Shown here piece by piece: positions 1 through 9,065 of a stretch of DNA of 64,000 bases (the stretch's first letter is position 1; every line of letters begins with the position of its first letter). The notes beneath the pieces were generated by a model. It searched no databases and had not been told where the DNA came from. It saw only the letters and a list, made by a program, of their open reading frames with translations. Location of the stretch: NCBI GenBank assembly GCA_903819975.1, contig CAIJFI010000007.1, positions 183,798 through 247,797 of the forward strand. Direction: 5' to 3'. A program made the translations under genes and the position numbers. The DNA comes from an uncultured Bacteroidota bacterium. Its GTDB lineage: Bacteria > Bacteroidota > Bacteroidia > Chitinophagales > Chitinophagaceae.

Positions 1-930
1 GTTGTTGACATCTGCAATGTCTGCACCCATGGAAGAAAAACTAGTGTGCTGCATTTTCTCTTCCAACACGTCTTTAAACTTCCCGTTTTTTTGATTGATG
101 TACAAGTAGTCTCTTTCATAAGAATCATTAGCGACATACACATCTGGATAACCGTCATTATTTATATCCCCCACAGAAACACCCATACCAAAACTCAATA
201 AAGTTCCATGTATTCCAGCGTCCTGAGTTACTTCGGTAAAATGCCCGTTGTCATTTCTAAATAAATGATCTCCTCCTCCCTTTAAAAAGTCACCAACTGG
301 CCATTTGCTTTCTAACAAATCTCTTTTGTTTGAAAACTCTAATTGATTTACAGGAATTGGACTATTGTTAATCATAAAGCAATCTAAATCCCCGTCCATA
401 TCATAGTCAAAAAATGAAACCTGAGTGGTATACGCTTTAATATCTAATCCATATGCCGAAGCAGACTCGGTGAATGTGCCATTATGATTATTAATATAAA
501 GCTTGTTTTTGCGATTACCTGTAGGCATGTGGCCCGAACTGCAAACGTATATATCCAACCAGCCATCGGCATTAATGTCGGCCATTACAACACCTGTATT
601 CCAAATGTCGTCTACTATTATGCCCGCTTTATTAGAAATATCTTCAAACTGAAAATTCCCCTTGTTTAAATACAATTTATTAGCGCCAGTATTGGATGTT
701 AAAAACACATCGGCTAGGCCATCATTATTAATATCTCCTATTGCAACTCCACCGCCATTATAAAAATTACGAAATAAAAAGCTGTTTTCTTTTTTGCCAT
801 CTTCCACCTGATTTACAAAATCAATTCCTGTTTTTTCCATTAATTCAAATAATGGTTTTTCCTTTTTCAAGCCACAACTTGAAGCAAAAAATAAAACTAA
901 AAGTAGACTTTGTATGTAGCAATTTTTCAT
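1..930 (-). CDS. FG-GAP/VCBS-repeat lipoprotein (CRTAC1-like), 3' end outside window
   Basis: The frame is open from an ATG at 930 to the window edge (310 codons), so the C-terminal part is missing. The first 18 residues are a lipoprotein signal ending in ASSC (Cys19), so the protein should be anchored in a membrane, probably facing the surface. Several calcium-binding-like DxNxDG/DxDxDG loops follow (DINNDGLADV, DINADGWLDI, DYDMDGDLD, DINNDGYPDV), each followed by a beta-rich segment. This is the pattern of FG-GAP/VCBS blades that build a beta-propeller. In Bacteroidota large proteins of this kind often sit beside SusC/SusD pairs, as here; their biochemical role is not established. A terminator hairpin lies about 10 nt upstream of the ATG. 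Family call is firm, function open. Confidence 0.85.
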   Translation of the reverse strand, partial: MKNCYIQSLLLVLFFASSCGLKKEKPLFELMEKTGIDFVNQVEDGKKENSFLFRNFYNGGGVAIGDINNDGLADVFLTSNTGANKLYLNKGNFQFEDISNKAGIIVDDIWNTGVVMADINADGWLDIYVCSSGHMPTGNRKNKLYINNHNGTFTESASAYGLDIKAYTTQVSFFDYDMDGDLDCFMINNSPIPVNQLEFSNKRDLLESKWPVGDFLKGGGDHLFRNDNGHFTEVTQDAGIHGTLLSFGMGVSVGDINNDGYPDVYVANDSYERDYLYINQKNGKFKDVLEEKMQHTSFSSMGADIADVNN

Positions 931-940
931 GGACAATATA

Positions 941-977
941 AAAAAAAAAGAAGAGGCCAATTTTCATTGGCCTCTTC
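941..977 (-). terminator. Rho-independent terminator after susD
   Basis: An 11-bp inverted repeat (arms 950-960 and 967-977, core GAGGCCAA/TTGGCCTC, 6-nt loop) is followed on the minus strand by nine U residues (941-949). It should end the susC-susD transcript. It ends only 10 nt before the start codon of the next minus-strand gene. Confidence 0.85.
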
Positions 978-1009
978 AAAATTAGATATTTAAATTGTAA
1001 TAATTACAA

Positions 1010-2677
1010 CTAGTATCCAGGATTTTGATGCAAGTTAGGGTTCGCCGCTAATGATTGATTAGGGATAGGGAACACTAAATATTTAGCATCATCTGTAGGC
1101 TTATATTGCCATGGTTTCAAGAATACACCGAAACGAATTAAGTCAGTTCTTCTTTGAGCTTCCCAATAGAACTCTCTACCTCTTTCAGCCAACAAAGTTG
1201 TTGGATCAACAGGGTTACTAGGGTTAGCTAATGCCATAGAAGTTACTGTAGCTGCTTTTCTAGCAGTTCTTAATTGATTGATCAATGTTAAAGCACCAGC
1301 GTTATCTGGAGAACCAGCACGCATTTTAGCTTCAGCAACCATTAATAAAACGTCCGCATAACGGAAGATTACAATGTCATTACCTGAAGGACCACCGTAT
1401 GAAGAAGCGCCGTTTGAAAAGTCAGGAGTGTATTTAATAACACGGATACCTGTTACTTCCAAATTAGCACCAGTCTCTTTCATATCAGATGCGATAGTTG
1501 GATCAAATGCTAAAGGAGCATTTTTTCTGTCTTTTTCAGCAACACCAGCTTCGTTATATTGTTGACCAATTAAGAAACCTGGTTTGATACCTGATTGTGG
1601 AGTAGACTTCCAGCTAAAGCGACCACCAATACGGCTATCAACAGCAGTATCAGCATATTTACCTGAAGTGTTACCAGCTTTAAATTGAGTTACACCCACC
1701 ATTGCAGTTGTAGCACCAAAGCTGTTGTAGAAATCTCCTAAAGTAGAGAAACCATTCCAACCTGCGTTAGGGTTATTTGGTGTGTATGAATTGTAGTGTA
1801 AAGTTTTAGCCCAAGTACCATTTACACCGCTATTATTAGCATTAACACCAGTAGTGTTAACATAAGTAAAGATGTTCTCAGTAGAAGAACCATTGTCTAC
1901 ATCAAAGTTGCTAAAGTATTCAGTAGCTAAAGAGTATTTACCTGCAGCGATAATTGAATTACCGATAGAGATTACTTTTTGCATATCTGCATCAGCGAAA
2001 GATGGAGCAGCTCTGTTAGACCAAGCACCTTTATTCAAATAACATTTCATTAATAAAACGTTACCAGAAGTTTGGTTGGCTTTATCAGCAGCAGAAGTTG
2101 CTGGTAAGCTAGGGATAATTGCAGTTAACTCAGAGATGATAAAATCAGCACCTGCAGCACCTGCATATACTTGTGGCGCATTCAATAAGTTATCACCTGG
2201 ATTTCTTACTGGAAATTGACCATACAAGTCTAATAATTGAAACAATGATAACGCACGGATAAATCTAGCTTCAGCTGCTTGTTGAGCGTTTGGACTAAAT
2301 GCTAATACGTTAGTTGCATCAAAGTTAATTTTATTTAAAGCGTTGTAAACGTTTAACACTTGGCTATGGTTAGCATCCCAACCATGGCTGTGTACAACAC
2401 GCCAAACACCGTTATCATCCCAGTCACCACCTCTTGTAGGTACTAATGACTCGTCAGTTGTATTTTCTTGTAAAGAGAAAATCAAATCTTGTGCAGTGAA
2501 TGGTCCGCCTATATCAGTATAAGCAGCTTGCAATAGCAAGCCTACACCGGCACTACCCAATGCATTAGCAGTTTGAGTATTAGTCAAAGTGCTATTCAAA
2601 TGCTCGTCTAGTTTAGTACAACCAACTGCTGTAACTAATACTAATCCAAACACTTTTAATTTAAATGACTTTATCAT
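1010..2677 (-). CDS. RagB/SusD family nutrient-uptake outer-membrane lipoprotein
   Basis: This is the surface substrate-binding partner of the SusC porin encoded just upstream (23-nt gap, same strand). The first 20 residues form a lipoprotein signal with AVGC at the cleavage site (Cys20), followed by the TKLDEHLNS start of the mature protein. The 555-residue length and the C-terminal RYADVLLMVAEA...LINQLRTAR...REFYWEAQRRTDLIRF segments are hallmarks of the SusD fold (TPR-like helices capping a ligand site). The protein ends in the usual HQNPGY-type tail of the family. The ligand cannot be predicted: no glycoside hydrolase, sulfatase or peptidase gene accompanies the pair inside the window. 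The next gene downstream is a VCBS-repeat lipoprotein. Confidence 0.96.
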   Translation of the reverse strand: MIKSFKLKVFGLVLVTAVGCTKLDEHLNSTLTNTQTANALGSAGVGLLLQAAYTDIGGPFTAQDLIFSLQENTTDESLVPTRGGDWDDNGVWRVVHSHGWDANHSQVLNVYNALNKINFDATNVLAFSPNAQQAAEARFIRALSLFQLLDLYGQFPVRNPGDNLLNAPQVYAGAAGADFIISELTAIIPSLPATSAADKANQTSGNVLLMKCYLNKGAWSNRAAPSFADADMQKVISIGNSIIAAGKYSLATEYFSNFDVDNGSSTENIFTYVNTTGVNANNSGVNGTWAKTLHYNSYTPNNPNAGWNGFSTLGDFYNSFGATTAMVGVTQFKAGNTSGKYADTAVDSRIGGRFSWKSTPQSGIKPGFLIGQQYNEAGVAEKDRKNAPLAFDPTIASDMKETGANLEVTGIRVIKYTPDFSNGASSYGGPSGNDIVIFRYADVLLMVAEAKMRAGSPDNAGALTLINQLRTARKAATVTSMALANPSNPVDPTTLLAERGREFYWEAQRRTDLIRFGVFLKPWQYKPTDDAKYLVFPIPNQSLAANPNLHQNPGY

Positions 2678-2700
2678 AAATTATAGTTTTATTAATTAGA

Positions 2701-5673
2701 TTATAAAGAAAAGTTTACACCAGCTGAGAATGTTCTAGCAGTTGGGTAAGGCAAGTACTCAATTGATCTTGAAGGATAATTGTTACTTCCTTTGTCGATA
2801 TTAACCTCAGGATCGAATCCAGAGAACTTAGTGAATACTAACAAGTTGTTTCCAGAAACAAACGCATTCAAGTTTTTGATATACTTACCGTAGTTACCAA
2901 AGTGGTAAGATACAGAAGCATTTCTCAATTTGAAGAAATCACCGCTTTCTAAGAATCTAGAGTTAGCAGCAACTGGGCTTGAAACTCTTTCAGCAGAATT
3001 GTAAGCAGATAAGCTTATGTTTCTACCGTTAGCAATACCTGCGATGTTAGTTACACTTGTTGCAGTGTTATTATATACAGAGTAACCTGCAGATCCACCA
3101 CCGTTAACAACGAAAGTGAATTTTTTATAATTAACTGTTGTGCTAATACCGAAAGTAGTAGTTGGGTTTGGATTTCCAGCCATAGAAGGGTTGTCAGCAA
3201 ACAATTGGTTACCATTCGCATCAAATCCTAAGAATTTCTTCAAATAGAATTCGTTGATTGGTTGATTGTTTGTGATAACTTGACCTAATGTACCAGATAC
3301 ACCTTGACCATCGATACTACCAGTTAAGATTTGAATATCTTGACCGTTTTGAGTAAACTTAGTTAACATGTTTTTGTTGAATGCTACGTAACCGTTAACA
3401 TCCCATGTTAAATCTTTCTTAGTTAACAAATTAGCGCCTAATGTAAATTCAACACCAGTGTTGTTTAATTGAGCGTTTGGCAAGTTGATAAAGTAGATAG
3501 AAGCTGGGGCTGGTTGAATAGCTGTAGATTGGAACAAGATGTTTGAAGTATTCTTGTTGTACCAATCAATAGCACCATAGATTTTACCATTCTTAGTAGA
3601 GAATTCAAGACCTAAATCAATTGATCTAGACTCTTCCCATTTAAGACTTGGGTTAGCTACGTTAACTTGACCAGCATTGTTAAATGAACCGAAATAGAAT
3701 TGCTCTTGAGATGCACCAGCTGGGAACTCTTGGTTACCAGTAATACCATAAGAAGCTCTGAAAGCTAAGTTAGAGAAGTATTTATTTGCTTTCATGAAGT
3801 TCTCGTTAATGATAGCCCATTTAGCACCAACTGAAGGGAAGTAAGCATATTTGTTGTTAGAACCAAATTTGCTAGATCCATCAGCTCTTAAAGTACCAGT
3901 TAAGTAGTACTTATCTGATTGGTTCAATTGAACACGACCAAAATAAGACTGTAACTCAGTTGTTGGAGAAACATAAGTGCCTGGAGTATTCATTGTCTTA
4001 GCATTAGCAAAAGTACTAGTGTAAGGTAATGTTAACTTGTTCGCATCTAAGTTTGTATTAAAAGTATTGCCTGAGAAAGAATTGTTTGAATAATCTGATT
4101 TCCAGTATTCAAAACCCGCTAAGGCGTCTAAGTTTAAATTAGTAGTGATATCTTTTTTGTAGTCTAGAGTATGTGTAACTGTTTGAGAAGTTAAAGCTGC
4201 ATTAGAAATAGCAGCTGTACCTTGTCCAGAAACACCACTGATTCCTTGTAAGAAACCATATACGTTTGTATTTCTAGAGCCATTTGAACTATTAACAGCA
4301 TACAATAAACGATACTCTAAATTTTCAGAAATTTTATAAGCAGCACGGATATTCGCTAATACTGAATTTACTCCAACTTTATCATCAGTAGCTTTTAACA
4401 TCGCTAATGGGTTTCCAGAACCGTTTGTTGGGTAGATAAAGTTACCAGTTGCATCAGTTAATTTTTGAGTTGGGTTCCATTGTAAAATAGAACTGATGAT
4501 ATTACCTTGAGAACCTGCGTTATTAGAGAAAGGAATTACATTCTCAGAAGTATGTCCGTAAGTTAAGCCAAAGCCTAAAGTCAAACGCTTGTCTAAGAAT
4601 TTGTATGTTCCACCAAAGTTAGCTACATACTTATCTAATGTAGAACCTTTAATAGTTCCATTAGTAGAAGAACCGTTGAATGAAGCACGGAATTTACCGT
4701 TGTCATTACCACCGCTTAAAGCTAAATTGTAGTTTTGAGAAAGGTTGTTGTTCATCAATTCTTTCATTGCGTTCACATTAGAACCGAAATCTTGATTTGC
4801 AACATTGTACTTAGTCAATCCTTTTACGAAAGTAGAAGCGTTTAATACATCATAGTTTTTCATTAAACCAGCATTAGCACTGATGCTAGTACCAAATTCT
4901 AATTTAGTTCCAGTAGATGAACCAGACTTAGTAGTGATTACGATTACACCATTAGCACCACGAGAACCGTAGATTGCTGCAGAAGATGCATCTTTTAATA
5001 CGTCTACACTTTGAATGTCGTTAGGGTTGATAAAGTTTAATGGGTTAGCATCTGGAGAGTTACCGAATGCTGAACCAGCACTTGGTCTTGCAGATCTACC
5101 ATCTAAAGGCACACCATCAATTACGTACAAAGGATTAGAGTTTGCACGAACAGAGTTATTACCTCTGATCTTAACAGTTGTAGCAGCACCTGGTTGACCA
5201 GAAGCGCTAGTGATGTCCAAACCTGCTACTTTGTTTTGTAACAATTGGTCAGGAGTTGTGATAACTCCTTGGTTAAAGTCTTTCGCTTGTACTGAAGAAA
5301 CAGCACCAGTCACGTCTTTTTTACGTGCAGTACCGTATCCAATGACAACAACTTCATTAAGTTGCTCACTAGATTCAACAAGTGTAACTTTTAATTCTCC
5401 ACCAGTGATTGTTACTTGCTTAGAAGCGTAACCTACTGAAGAGATAAATAATGTGTTAACAGAAGAAGGAACAGATAATTTGAAAGATCCGTCAGCAGCT
5501 GTTCTTGTACCTATTGTAGTCCCTTGACCAACAACAGATGCAGCAACGATTGCTGAACCATCTTTAGAATCTGTAACCTTACCTGTAACTGTTTTGTTCT
5601 GAGCTTGTGCATTTATTACAAACAAGCTTAGAAAAAGTCCGACAAAAGCAGACTTGACAATTTTGAAATTCAT
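2701..5673 (-). CDS. SusC/RagA family TonB-linked outer-membrane protein
   Basis: A TonB-dependent porin that should form a lidded transport complex with the SusD lipoprotein downstream. The 990-residue protein has a signal peptide (about 1-24, ending AQAQ), a carboxypeptidase-regulatory-like beta-sandwich (about 27-105), a plug domain carrying the SusC signature (VVVIGYGT, then KIRGNNSV and PLYVIDGVPLDG, about residues 108-195) and a 22-strand-type barrel with a terminal aromatic strand (FSAGVNFSL). Energy would come from a TonB-ExbBD complex such as the one at 9.1-12.1 kb. The gene is divergent from a LacI-type regulator with a 303-bp shared upstream region, so transcriptional control by that regulator is likely but inferred. 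Confidence 0.97.
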   Translation of the reverse strand: MNFKIVKSAFVGLFLSLFVINAQAQNKTVTGKVTDSKDGSAIVAASVVGQGTTIGTRTAADGSFKLSVPSSVNTLFISSVGYASKQVTITGGELKVTLVESSEQLNEVVVIGYGTARKKDVTGAVSSVQAKDFNQGVITTPDQLLQNKVAGLDITSASGQPGAATTVKIRGNNSVRANSNPLYVIDGVPLDGRSARPSAGSAFGNSPDANPLNFINPNDIQSVDVLKDASSAAIYGSRGANGVIVITTKSGSSTGTKLEFGTSISANAGLMKNYDVLNASTFVKGLTKYNVANQDFGSNVNAMKELMNNNLSQNYNLALSGGNDNGKFRASFNGSSTNGTIKGSTLDKYVANFGGTYKFLDKRLTLGFGLTYGHTSENVIPFSNNAGSQGNIISSILQWNPTQKLTDATGNFIYPTNGSGNPLAMLKATDDKVGVNSVLANIRAAYKISENLEYRLLYAVNSSNGSRNTNVYGFLQGISGVSGQGTAAISNAALTSQTVTHTLDYKKDITTNLNLDALAGFEYWKSDYSNNSFSGNTFNTNLDANKLTLPYTSTFANAKTMNTPGTYVSPTTELQSYFGRVQLNQSDKYYLTGTLRADGSSKFGSNNKYAYFPSVGAKWAIINENFMKANKYFSNLAFRASYGITGNQEFPAGASQEQFYFGSFNNAGQVNVANPSLKWEESRSIDLGLEFSTKNGKIYGAIDWYNKNTSNILFQSTAIQPAPASIYFINLPNAQLNNTGVEFTLGANLLTKKDLTWDVNGYVAFNKNMLTKFTQNGQDIQILTGSIDGQGVSGTLGQVITNNQPINEFYLKKFLGFDANGNQLFADNPSMAGNPNPTTTFGISTTVNYKKFTFVVNGGGSAGYSVYNNTATSVTNIAGIANGRNISLSAYNSAERVSSPVAANSRFLESGDFFKLRNASVSYHFGNYGKYIKNLNAFVSGNNLLVFTKFSGFDPEVNIDKGSNNYPSRSIEYLPYPTARTFSAGVNFSL

Positions 5674-5700
5674 AATTGGCAGTTTATTGGTTTATTAAGC

Positions 5701-5715
5701 GTGTTCAAAATACAC
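5701..5715. promoter_or_regulatory. Imperfect palindrome overlapping a possible susC -7 element
   Basis: GTGT and ACAC arms flank a 7-nt centre. Read on the minus strand the element contains TATTTTG, one base short of the phylum's TANNTTTG consensus. It could be a regulator site on the susC promoter, but a 15-bp imperfect palindrome in AT-rich DNA is weak evidence on its own. Confidence 0.25.
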
Positions 5716-5936
5716 ATTTTTAAAATTTGACCTATACTTTGTTAATTTTTTTTTAACTTTTTTTTTAAAATAAACTAACAATGGTTCACTTTTAGAGTTT
5801 CAATAGGGCTATATTTATACTTAACTAATTGCATATCAACATATTAATAAAATGTCTGTATTAACTTGAATTATACTTAAATCAATCGCTACAAAATGAT
5901 ATATAAGAAATATCAAACGATTGCGGAAATATTTGT

Positions 5937-5948
5937 GAAAATGTTTTC
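5937..5948. promoter_or_regulatory. Candidate LacI-family operator
   Basis: GAAAA and TTTTC arms surround a TG centre, resembling the generic AAAACGTTTT-type operators of LacI regulators, which usually carry a central CG. It lies 28 nt before the regulator's start codon, a position suited to autorepression. Only one good copy is visible, and no identical copy lies next to susC. Confidence 0.35.
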
Positions 5949-5976
5949 TTAAATTTAATATCTAAACGCTTGCCGA

Positions 5977-6969
5977 ATGACAAATACAACTCTAAAATTA
6001 CTTGCACAACAATTGCAATTAAGTATATCAACTGTATCAAGAGCATTAAAAGATCATCCAGATATTTCTGCAAGTACAAAAGCAAAAGTTAATGCACTTG
6101 CACAAAGTTTAGATTATGAACCCAATGCTTATGCAATTCAATTAAGAACACAGAATAGTAAAATATTAGGTGTAATCGTACCAGCTATTTCAAATTTATT
6201 CTATGATAGTTTTATTGCTGCTGTAGAAGAAGAAAGTAGAAACAATGGTTATGCAGTTATGATTTTACAATCAAGTCACAATCCAGAAAACGAATTAAGT
6301 AATTTAAAAATATTTAGACAAAATAGAGTATCAGGCGTATTTGCATGTTTATCTTCTAGTTCAGAGAATTTAGAAGTATATCAAAAAATGAATGAAAGAG
6401 AAATTCCTGTTGTGTTTTTTGACATTGTTCCTAAAGACAATCGTTTTACAAAAGTACGAATGGCCGATGAACGTTGTGCAATGATGGCTGCAGAAAATAT
6501 TATAAAAAGAAATGCAAAAAAAGTGCTTGCTATATTTGGAGACGAGGCACTATCAATTACACAAAAAAGGAAAACTGCATTTCAAAAATTTATGAATGAT
6601 TTTGCACCAAAAACGCATTGCACTCATGTGCATGCAGGAAGCACAAAAAAAGCAGAAGAATTAATGAAGAAGTATGCGGGCAAAGCTCAAAAAATTGATA
6701 CTGTTTTTTGTATGACTGATGAGATACTGATTGGTGTAATGAGAACTATTCAAGAGCTACAATTAAAAGTGCCTTCAGAAATTGGTGTGATTGGTATTAG
6801 TAATGGATTTATTCCTAATTTATATTATCCGCATATTAGTTATGTAGAGACAAGTGGGCACGAATTAGGTAAACTAGCATTTATACAAATGATGGCAAAT
6901 ATGAAGGGTGGTAAAACATTGACCGAGTTAACGGTAGATGCAAAGTTTGTTGAAGGAGGATCTATGTAA
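5977..6969 (+). CDS. LacI/GalR family transcriptional regulator
   Basis: A 330-residue repressor-type protein. Residues 1-50 form the LacI helix-turn-helix with the recognition segment LSISTVSRALKDHPDIS and the hinge region YEPNAYAIQLRTQ. From about residue 60 (ILGVIVPAISNLFYDSF) a periplasmic-binding-protein-like domain provides ligand binding and dimerisation. It is divergent from susC and followed 23 nt later by a HAD phosphatase, so it probably controls a small sugar-related regulon including both. The inducer cannot be deduced. The ATG is the first start in the frame and sits directly at the HTH, as usual for the family. Confidence 0.95.
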   Translation: MTNTTLKLLAQQLQLSISTVSRALKDHPDISASTKAKVNALAQSLDYEPNAYAIQLRTQNSKILGVIVPAISNLFYDSFIAAVEEESRNNGYAVMILQSSHNPENELSNLKIFRQNRVSGVFACLSSSSENLEVYQKMNEREIPVVFFDIVPKDNRFTKVRMADERCAMMAAENIIKRNAKKVLAIFGDEALSITQKRKTAFQKFMNDFAPKTHCTHVHAGSTKKAEELMKKYAGKAQKIDTVFCMTDEILIGVMRTIQELQLKVPSEIGVIGISNGFIPNLYYPHISYVETSGHELGKLAFIQMMANMKGGKTLTELTVDAKFVEGGSM

Positions 6970-6992
6970 TTTTATAAGTCTTAAATATTTTT

Positions 6993-7637
6993 ATGTTTTC
7001 AAATGTTAGCGGATTTTTATTTGACTTAAATGGCACAATGGTTAACGATATGCCATACCACATTCAAGCATGGTATAATAAAATCATTGAACTTGGCGGT
7101 ACGCTTAGTTTAGAAGAAATGAAGCATCAATGTTATGGGAAAAATGACGAATTACTTGAACGTGTTTTTCCTGGCAAATACACAATGGAAGAAAAAATTA
7201 AACTTGGTAATGACAAGGAAGCACTTTACAGAATTGAATTTAAACCCCATCTTAAATTAATTGATGGTCTTGAGCAGTTCTTGAATAAAGCGAATGAAAA
7301 GAATATAAAAATGGCAATTGGTTCTGCTGCTATTAATGAGAATATTAATTATGTAATTGATAACTTGAATATTAGAAATCATTTTTCTGCTATTGTAAGT
7401 GCAAATGATGTTATAAAGAGCAAACCTCACCCTGAAACTTTTTTAAAATGTGCTCAGCAACTAGCATTAAATCCAAATGAATGTATTGTTTTTGAAGACA
7501 CTCCAAAGGGAGTTGAATGTGCATTAAATGCAGGCATGAAAGCAATTGTAATTTTAGGCGAACATAGTGCTGAAGAATTCGCCGTATACAAGAATGTTGT
7601 CAAACTAGTAGCCAATTACGAAGAAATACAATTCTAG
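6993..7637 (+). CDS. HAD-superfamily phosphatase/phosphomutase, beta-phosphoglucomutase-like, with DxN motif
   Basis: A 214-residue HAD hydrolase with a helical cap of the beta-phosphoglucomutase type (cap about residues 17-85). Motif I is FDLNGT: Asp11 is the nucleophile, but the second Asp expected at position 13, the general acid/base, is Asn. Motif II (IGSAA), motif III Lys (SKPHPETF) and motif IV (VFEDTPKGVECA) are intact. The likely substrate is a sugar phosphate, from the family and the linked LacI gene, but this is inference. The gene probably shares the regulator's transcript (23-nt gap). Its stop lies 3 nt from the stop of convergent mnmE. The D-to-N change may alter chemistry or mark a distinct subfamily. 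Confidence 0.88.
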   Translation: MFSNVSGFLFDLNGTMVNDMPYHIQAWYNKIIELGGTLSLEEMKHQCYGKNDELLERVFPGKYTMEEKIKLGNDKEALYRIEFKPHLKLIDGLEQFLNKANEKNIKMAIGSAAINENINYVIDNLNIRNHFSAIVSANDVIKSKPHPETFLKCAQQLALNPNECIVFEDTPKGVECALNAGMKAIVILGEHSAEEFAVYKNVVKLVANYEEIQF

Positions 7638-7640
7638 TAT

Positions 7641-9017
7641 TTATTTTCCAATGCAGAATTTAGAAAAGATAAAATCCAATTGATCTTCATTTGTAATTTG
7701 ACCAGTTATTGTTCCTAAATAATGTAAGGCTTGTCTAATATCTAATGCAAGTAGGTCGCCTGTAACATTATGCTGTAACCCAGTTTCAACATCGTTTAAA
7801 GCCAATGAAAGCTTTTTAAGAGATGCTACATGGCGTGCATTCGTAACAATGGTGCCTTCCTTATTAATACCCTCTCCTGCTACTTTTTTGTACAATGTAT
7901 TCTCGAGCGCTTTAATATTTTCTTTTTCTTTTGCCGAAATAAAAATCACTTCTTTTAAGGATTCGTTTGCAAAAAGGGTATTGTCTTTTACAAGATCTTT
8001 TTTATTTCCAACTAATATTAATTTATCTGAATCAACTTCTGATTCCCATATTTTTACTTGTTCAATACTTTGGTCATTAACATCAAACATTGCTATGACT
8101 AAATCTGCTCCTAAAATTTTTTCTTTACTCTTTTCAATACCCATTTGCTCTATGCTATCCTCTGTCGTACTTCTGATACCAGCAGTATCTATCAATTTAA
8201 ATAGTATACCCTGAATGTTCAAGTATTCTTCAACTGTGTCTCTTGTTGTTCCTGGGATCTCACTTACTAAAGCTCTATTTTCATTTAACAAGGCGTTTAA
8301 CAAAGTTGACTTACCTGCATTTGGCTTCCCAACTATTGCAACCTGTACCCCATTCTTAATTACATTTCCAAGCTTAAAAGAATCTAATAATGCTTGTGTT
8401 TTTATTTGCAATTGTTGTACTAATATTTCAAGTTCTTTCTTGTTTGCAAAAGCAACATCCTCCTGAGAAAAATCCAACTCAAGTTCAATTAGTGCCGAAA
8501 ACTTAATTAGTTTTTCTCGCATCACTTGCAAGTCGGTAGAAAATCCTCCTTTTAAATTATGTAATGCCGTTTTACGTGCTGCATCGGTATTACTTGCTAT
8601 TAAATCCGCTACTGCTTCGGCTTGTGTTAAATCTAATTTGCCATTTAAGAATGCTCTTTGCGTAAACTCTCCTGGCTTAGCCATCCTAGCTCCCGCATGA
8701 ATCATTAATTGTAAAATTTCATCTTGTATTAAAGGGGCGCCGTGACAAGATATTTCTACTACTTCTTCGCCAGTATAAGATTTAGGGGCACGATAAATAC
8801 TTACTACTACTTCATCCACAACATCCTTGCCATTTAATAATTTACCAAAATGAACCGTATGGCTTGGCTGATTTAGTAAACTCTTTTTTGAAAAAACCGA
8901 AGCGACAATTTCAATGGCACTTGCGCCACTTAGTCTAATAACCGCAATAGCCCCTAATCCAGGAGCAGTTGCTAGGGCAACAATAGTGTCATTCCAAGTA
9001 CTTAAGTTTTCACGCAT
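7641..9017 (-). CDS. mnmE: tRNA modification GTPase MnmE (TrmE)
   Basis: With MnmG this GTPase builds the 5-carboxymethylaminomethyl group on the wobble uridine of certain tRNAs. The 458-residue protein has the N-terminal tetrahydrofolate-binding domain (TIVALATAPGLGAIAVIRLSG), a helical domain interrupted by a GTPase domain (P-loop GKPNAGKS, switch GTTRDTVEE, DTAG, NKKD) and the family's C-terminal FCIGK with its catalytic Cys. The frame could extend 26 codons upstream, but that extension runs into a terminator hairpin and is atypical. The ATG at 9017 lies 4 nt after a perfect TATCTTTG box and matches the family's normal start. It is probably a single-gene transcript. Confidence 0.97.
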   Translation of the reverse strand: MRENLSTWNDTIVALATAPGLGAIAVIRLSGASAIEIVASVFSKKSLLNQPSHTVHFGKLLNGKDVVDEVVVSIYRAPKSYTGEEVVEISCHGAPLIQDEILQLMIHAGARMAKPGEFTQRAFLNGKLDLTQAEAVADLIASNTDAARKTALHNLKGGFSTDLQVMREKLIKFSALIELELDFSQEDVAFANKKELEILVQQLQIKTQALLDSFKLGNVIKNGVQVAIVGKPNAGKSTLLNALLNENRALVSEIPGTTRDTVEEYLNIQGILFKLIDTAGIRSTTEDSIEQMGIEKSKEKILGADLVIAMFDVNDQSIEQVKIWESEVDSDKLILVGNKKDLVKDNTLFANESLKEVIFISAKEKENIKALENTLYKKVAGEGINKEGTIVTNARHVASLKKLSLALNDVETGLQHNVTGDLLALDIRQALHYLGTITGQITNEDQLDFIFSKFCIGK

Positions 9018-9021
9018 GTGG

Positions 9022-9029
9022 CAAAGATA
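9022..9029 (-). promoter_or_regulatory. -7 promoter box of mnmE, 4 nt before ATG
   Basis: TATCTTTG on the minus strand is a perfect match to the Bacteroidota -7 consensus TANNTTTG. Only four bases separate it from the ATG, so the transcript would begin at or within a few bases of the start codon (leaderless). No clear -33 TTG is seen at the usual 17-23 nt spacing. Confidence 0.6.
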
Positions 9030-9065
9030 ATTTGTATTGATTGGAAAATGGCGAATGGACGGAAA

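Larger units (their letters stand above)
5674..5976. promoter_or_regulatory. Divergent control region between susC and the LacI-type regulator
   Basis: This 303-bp noncoding stretch is very AT-rich, with long T runs around 5749-5771. It must hold the promoters of susC (minus) and the regulator gene (plus). I see no perfect TANNTTTG box. On the minus strand a TATTTTG lies within an imperfect palindrome at 5701-5715, 28 nt before the susC ATG. Near the regulator a LacI-operator-like inverted repeat occurs at 5937-5948. No gene or RNA is recognisable here. Confidence 0.6.

Noticed and set aside
484..941. Two short plus-strand open frames at the window start
   Set aside because: They are antisense shadows of the minus-strand VCBS-repeat lipoprotein, which has clear DxNxDG repeats.
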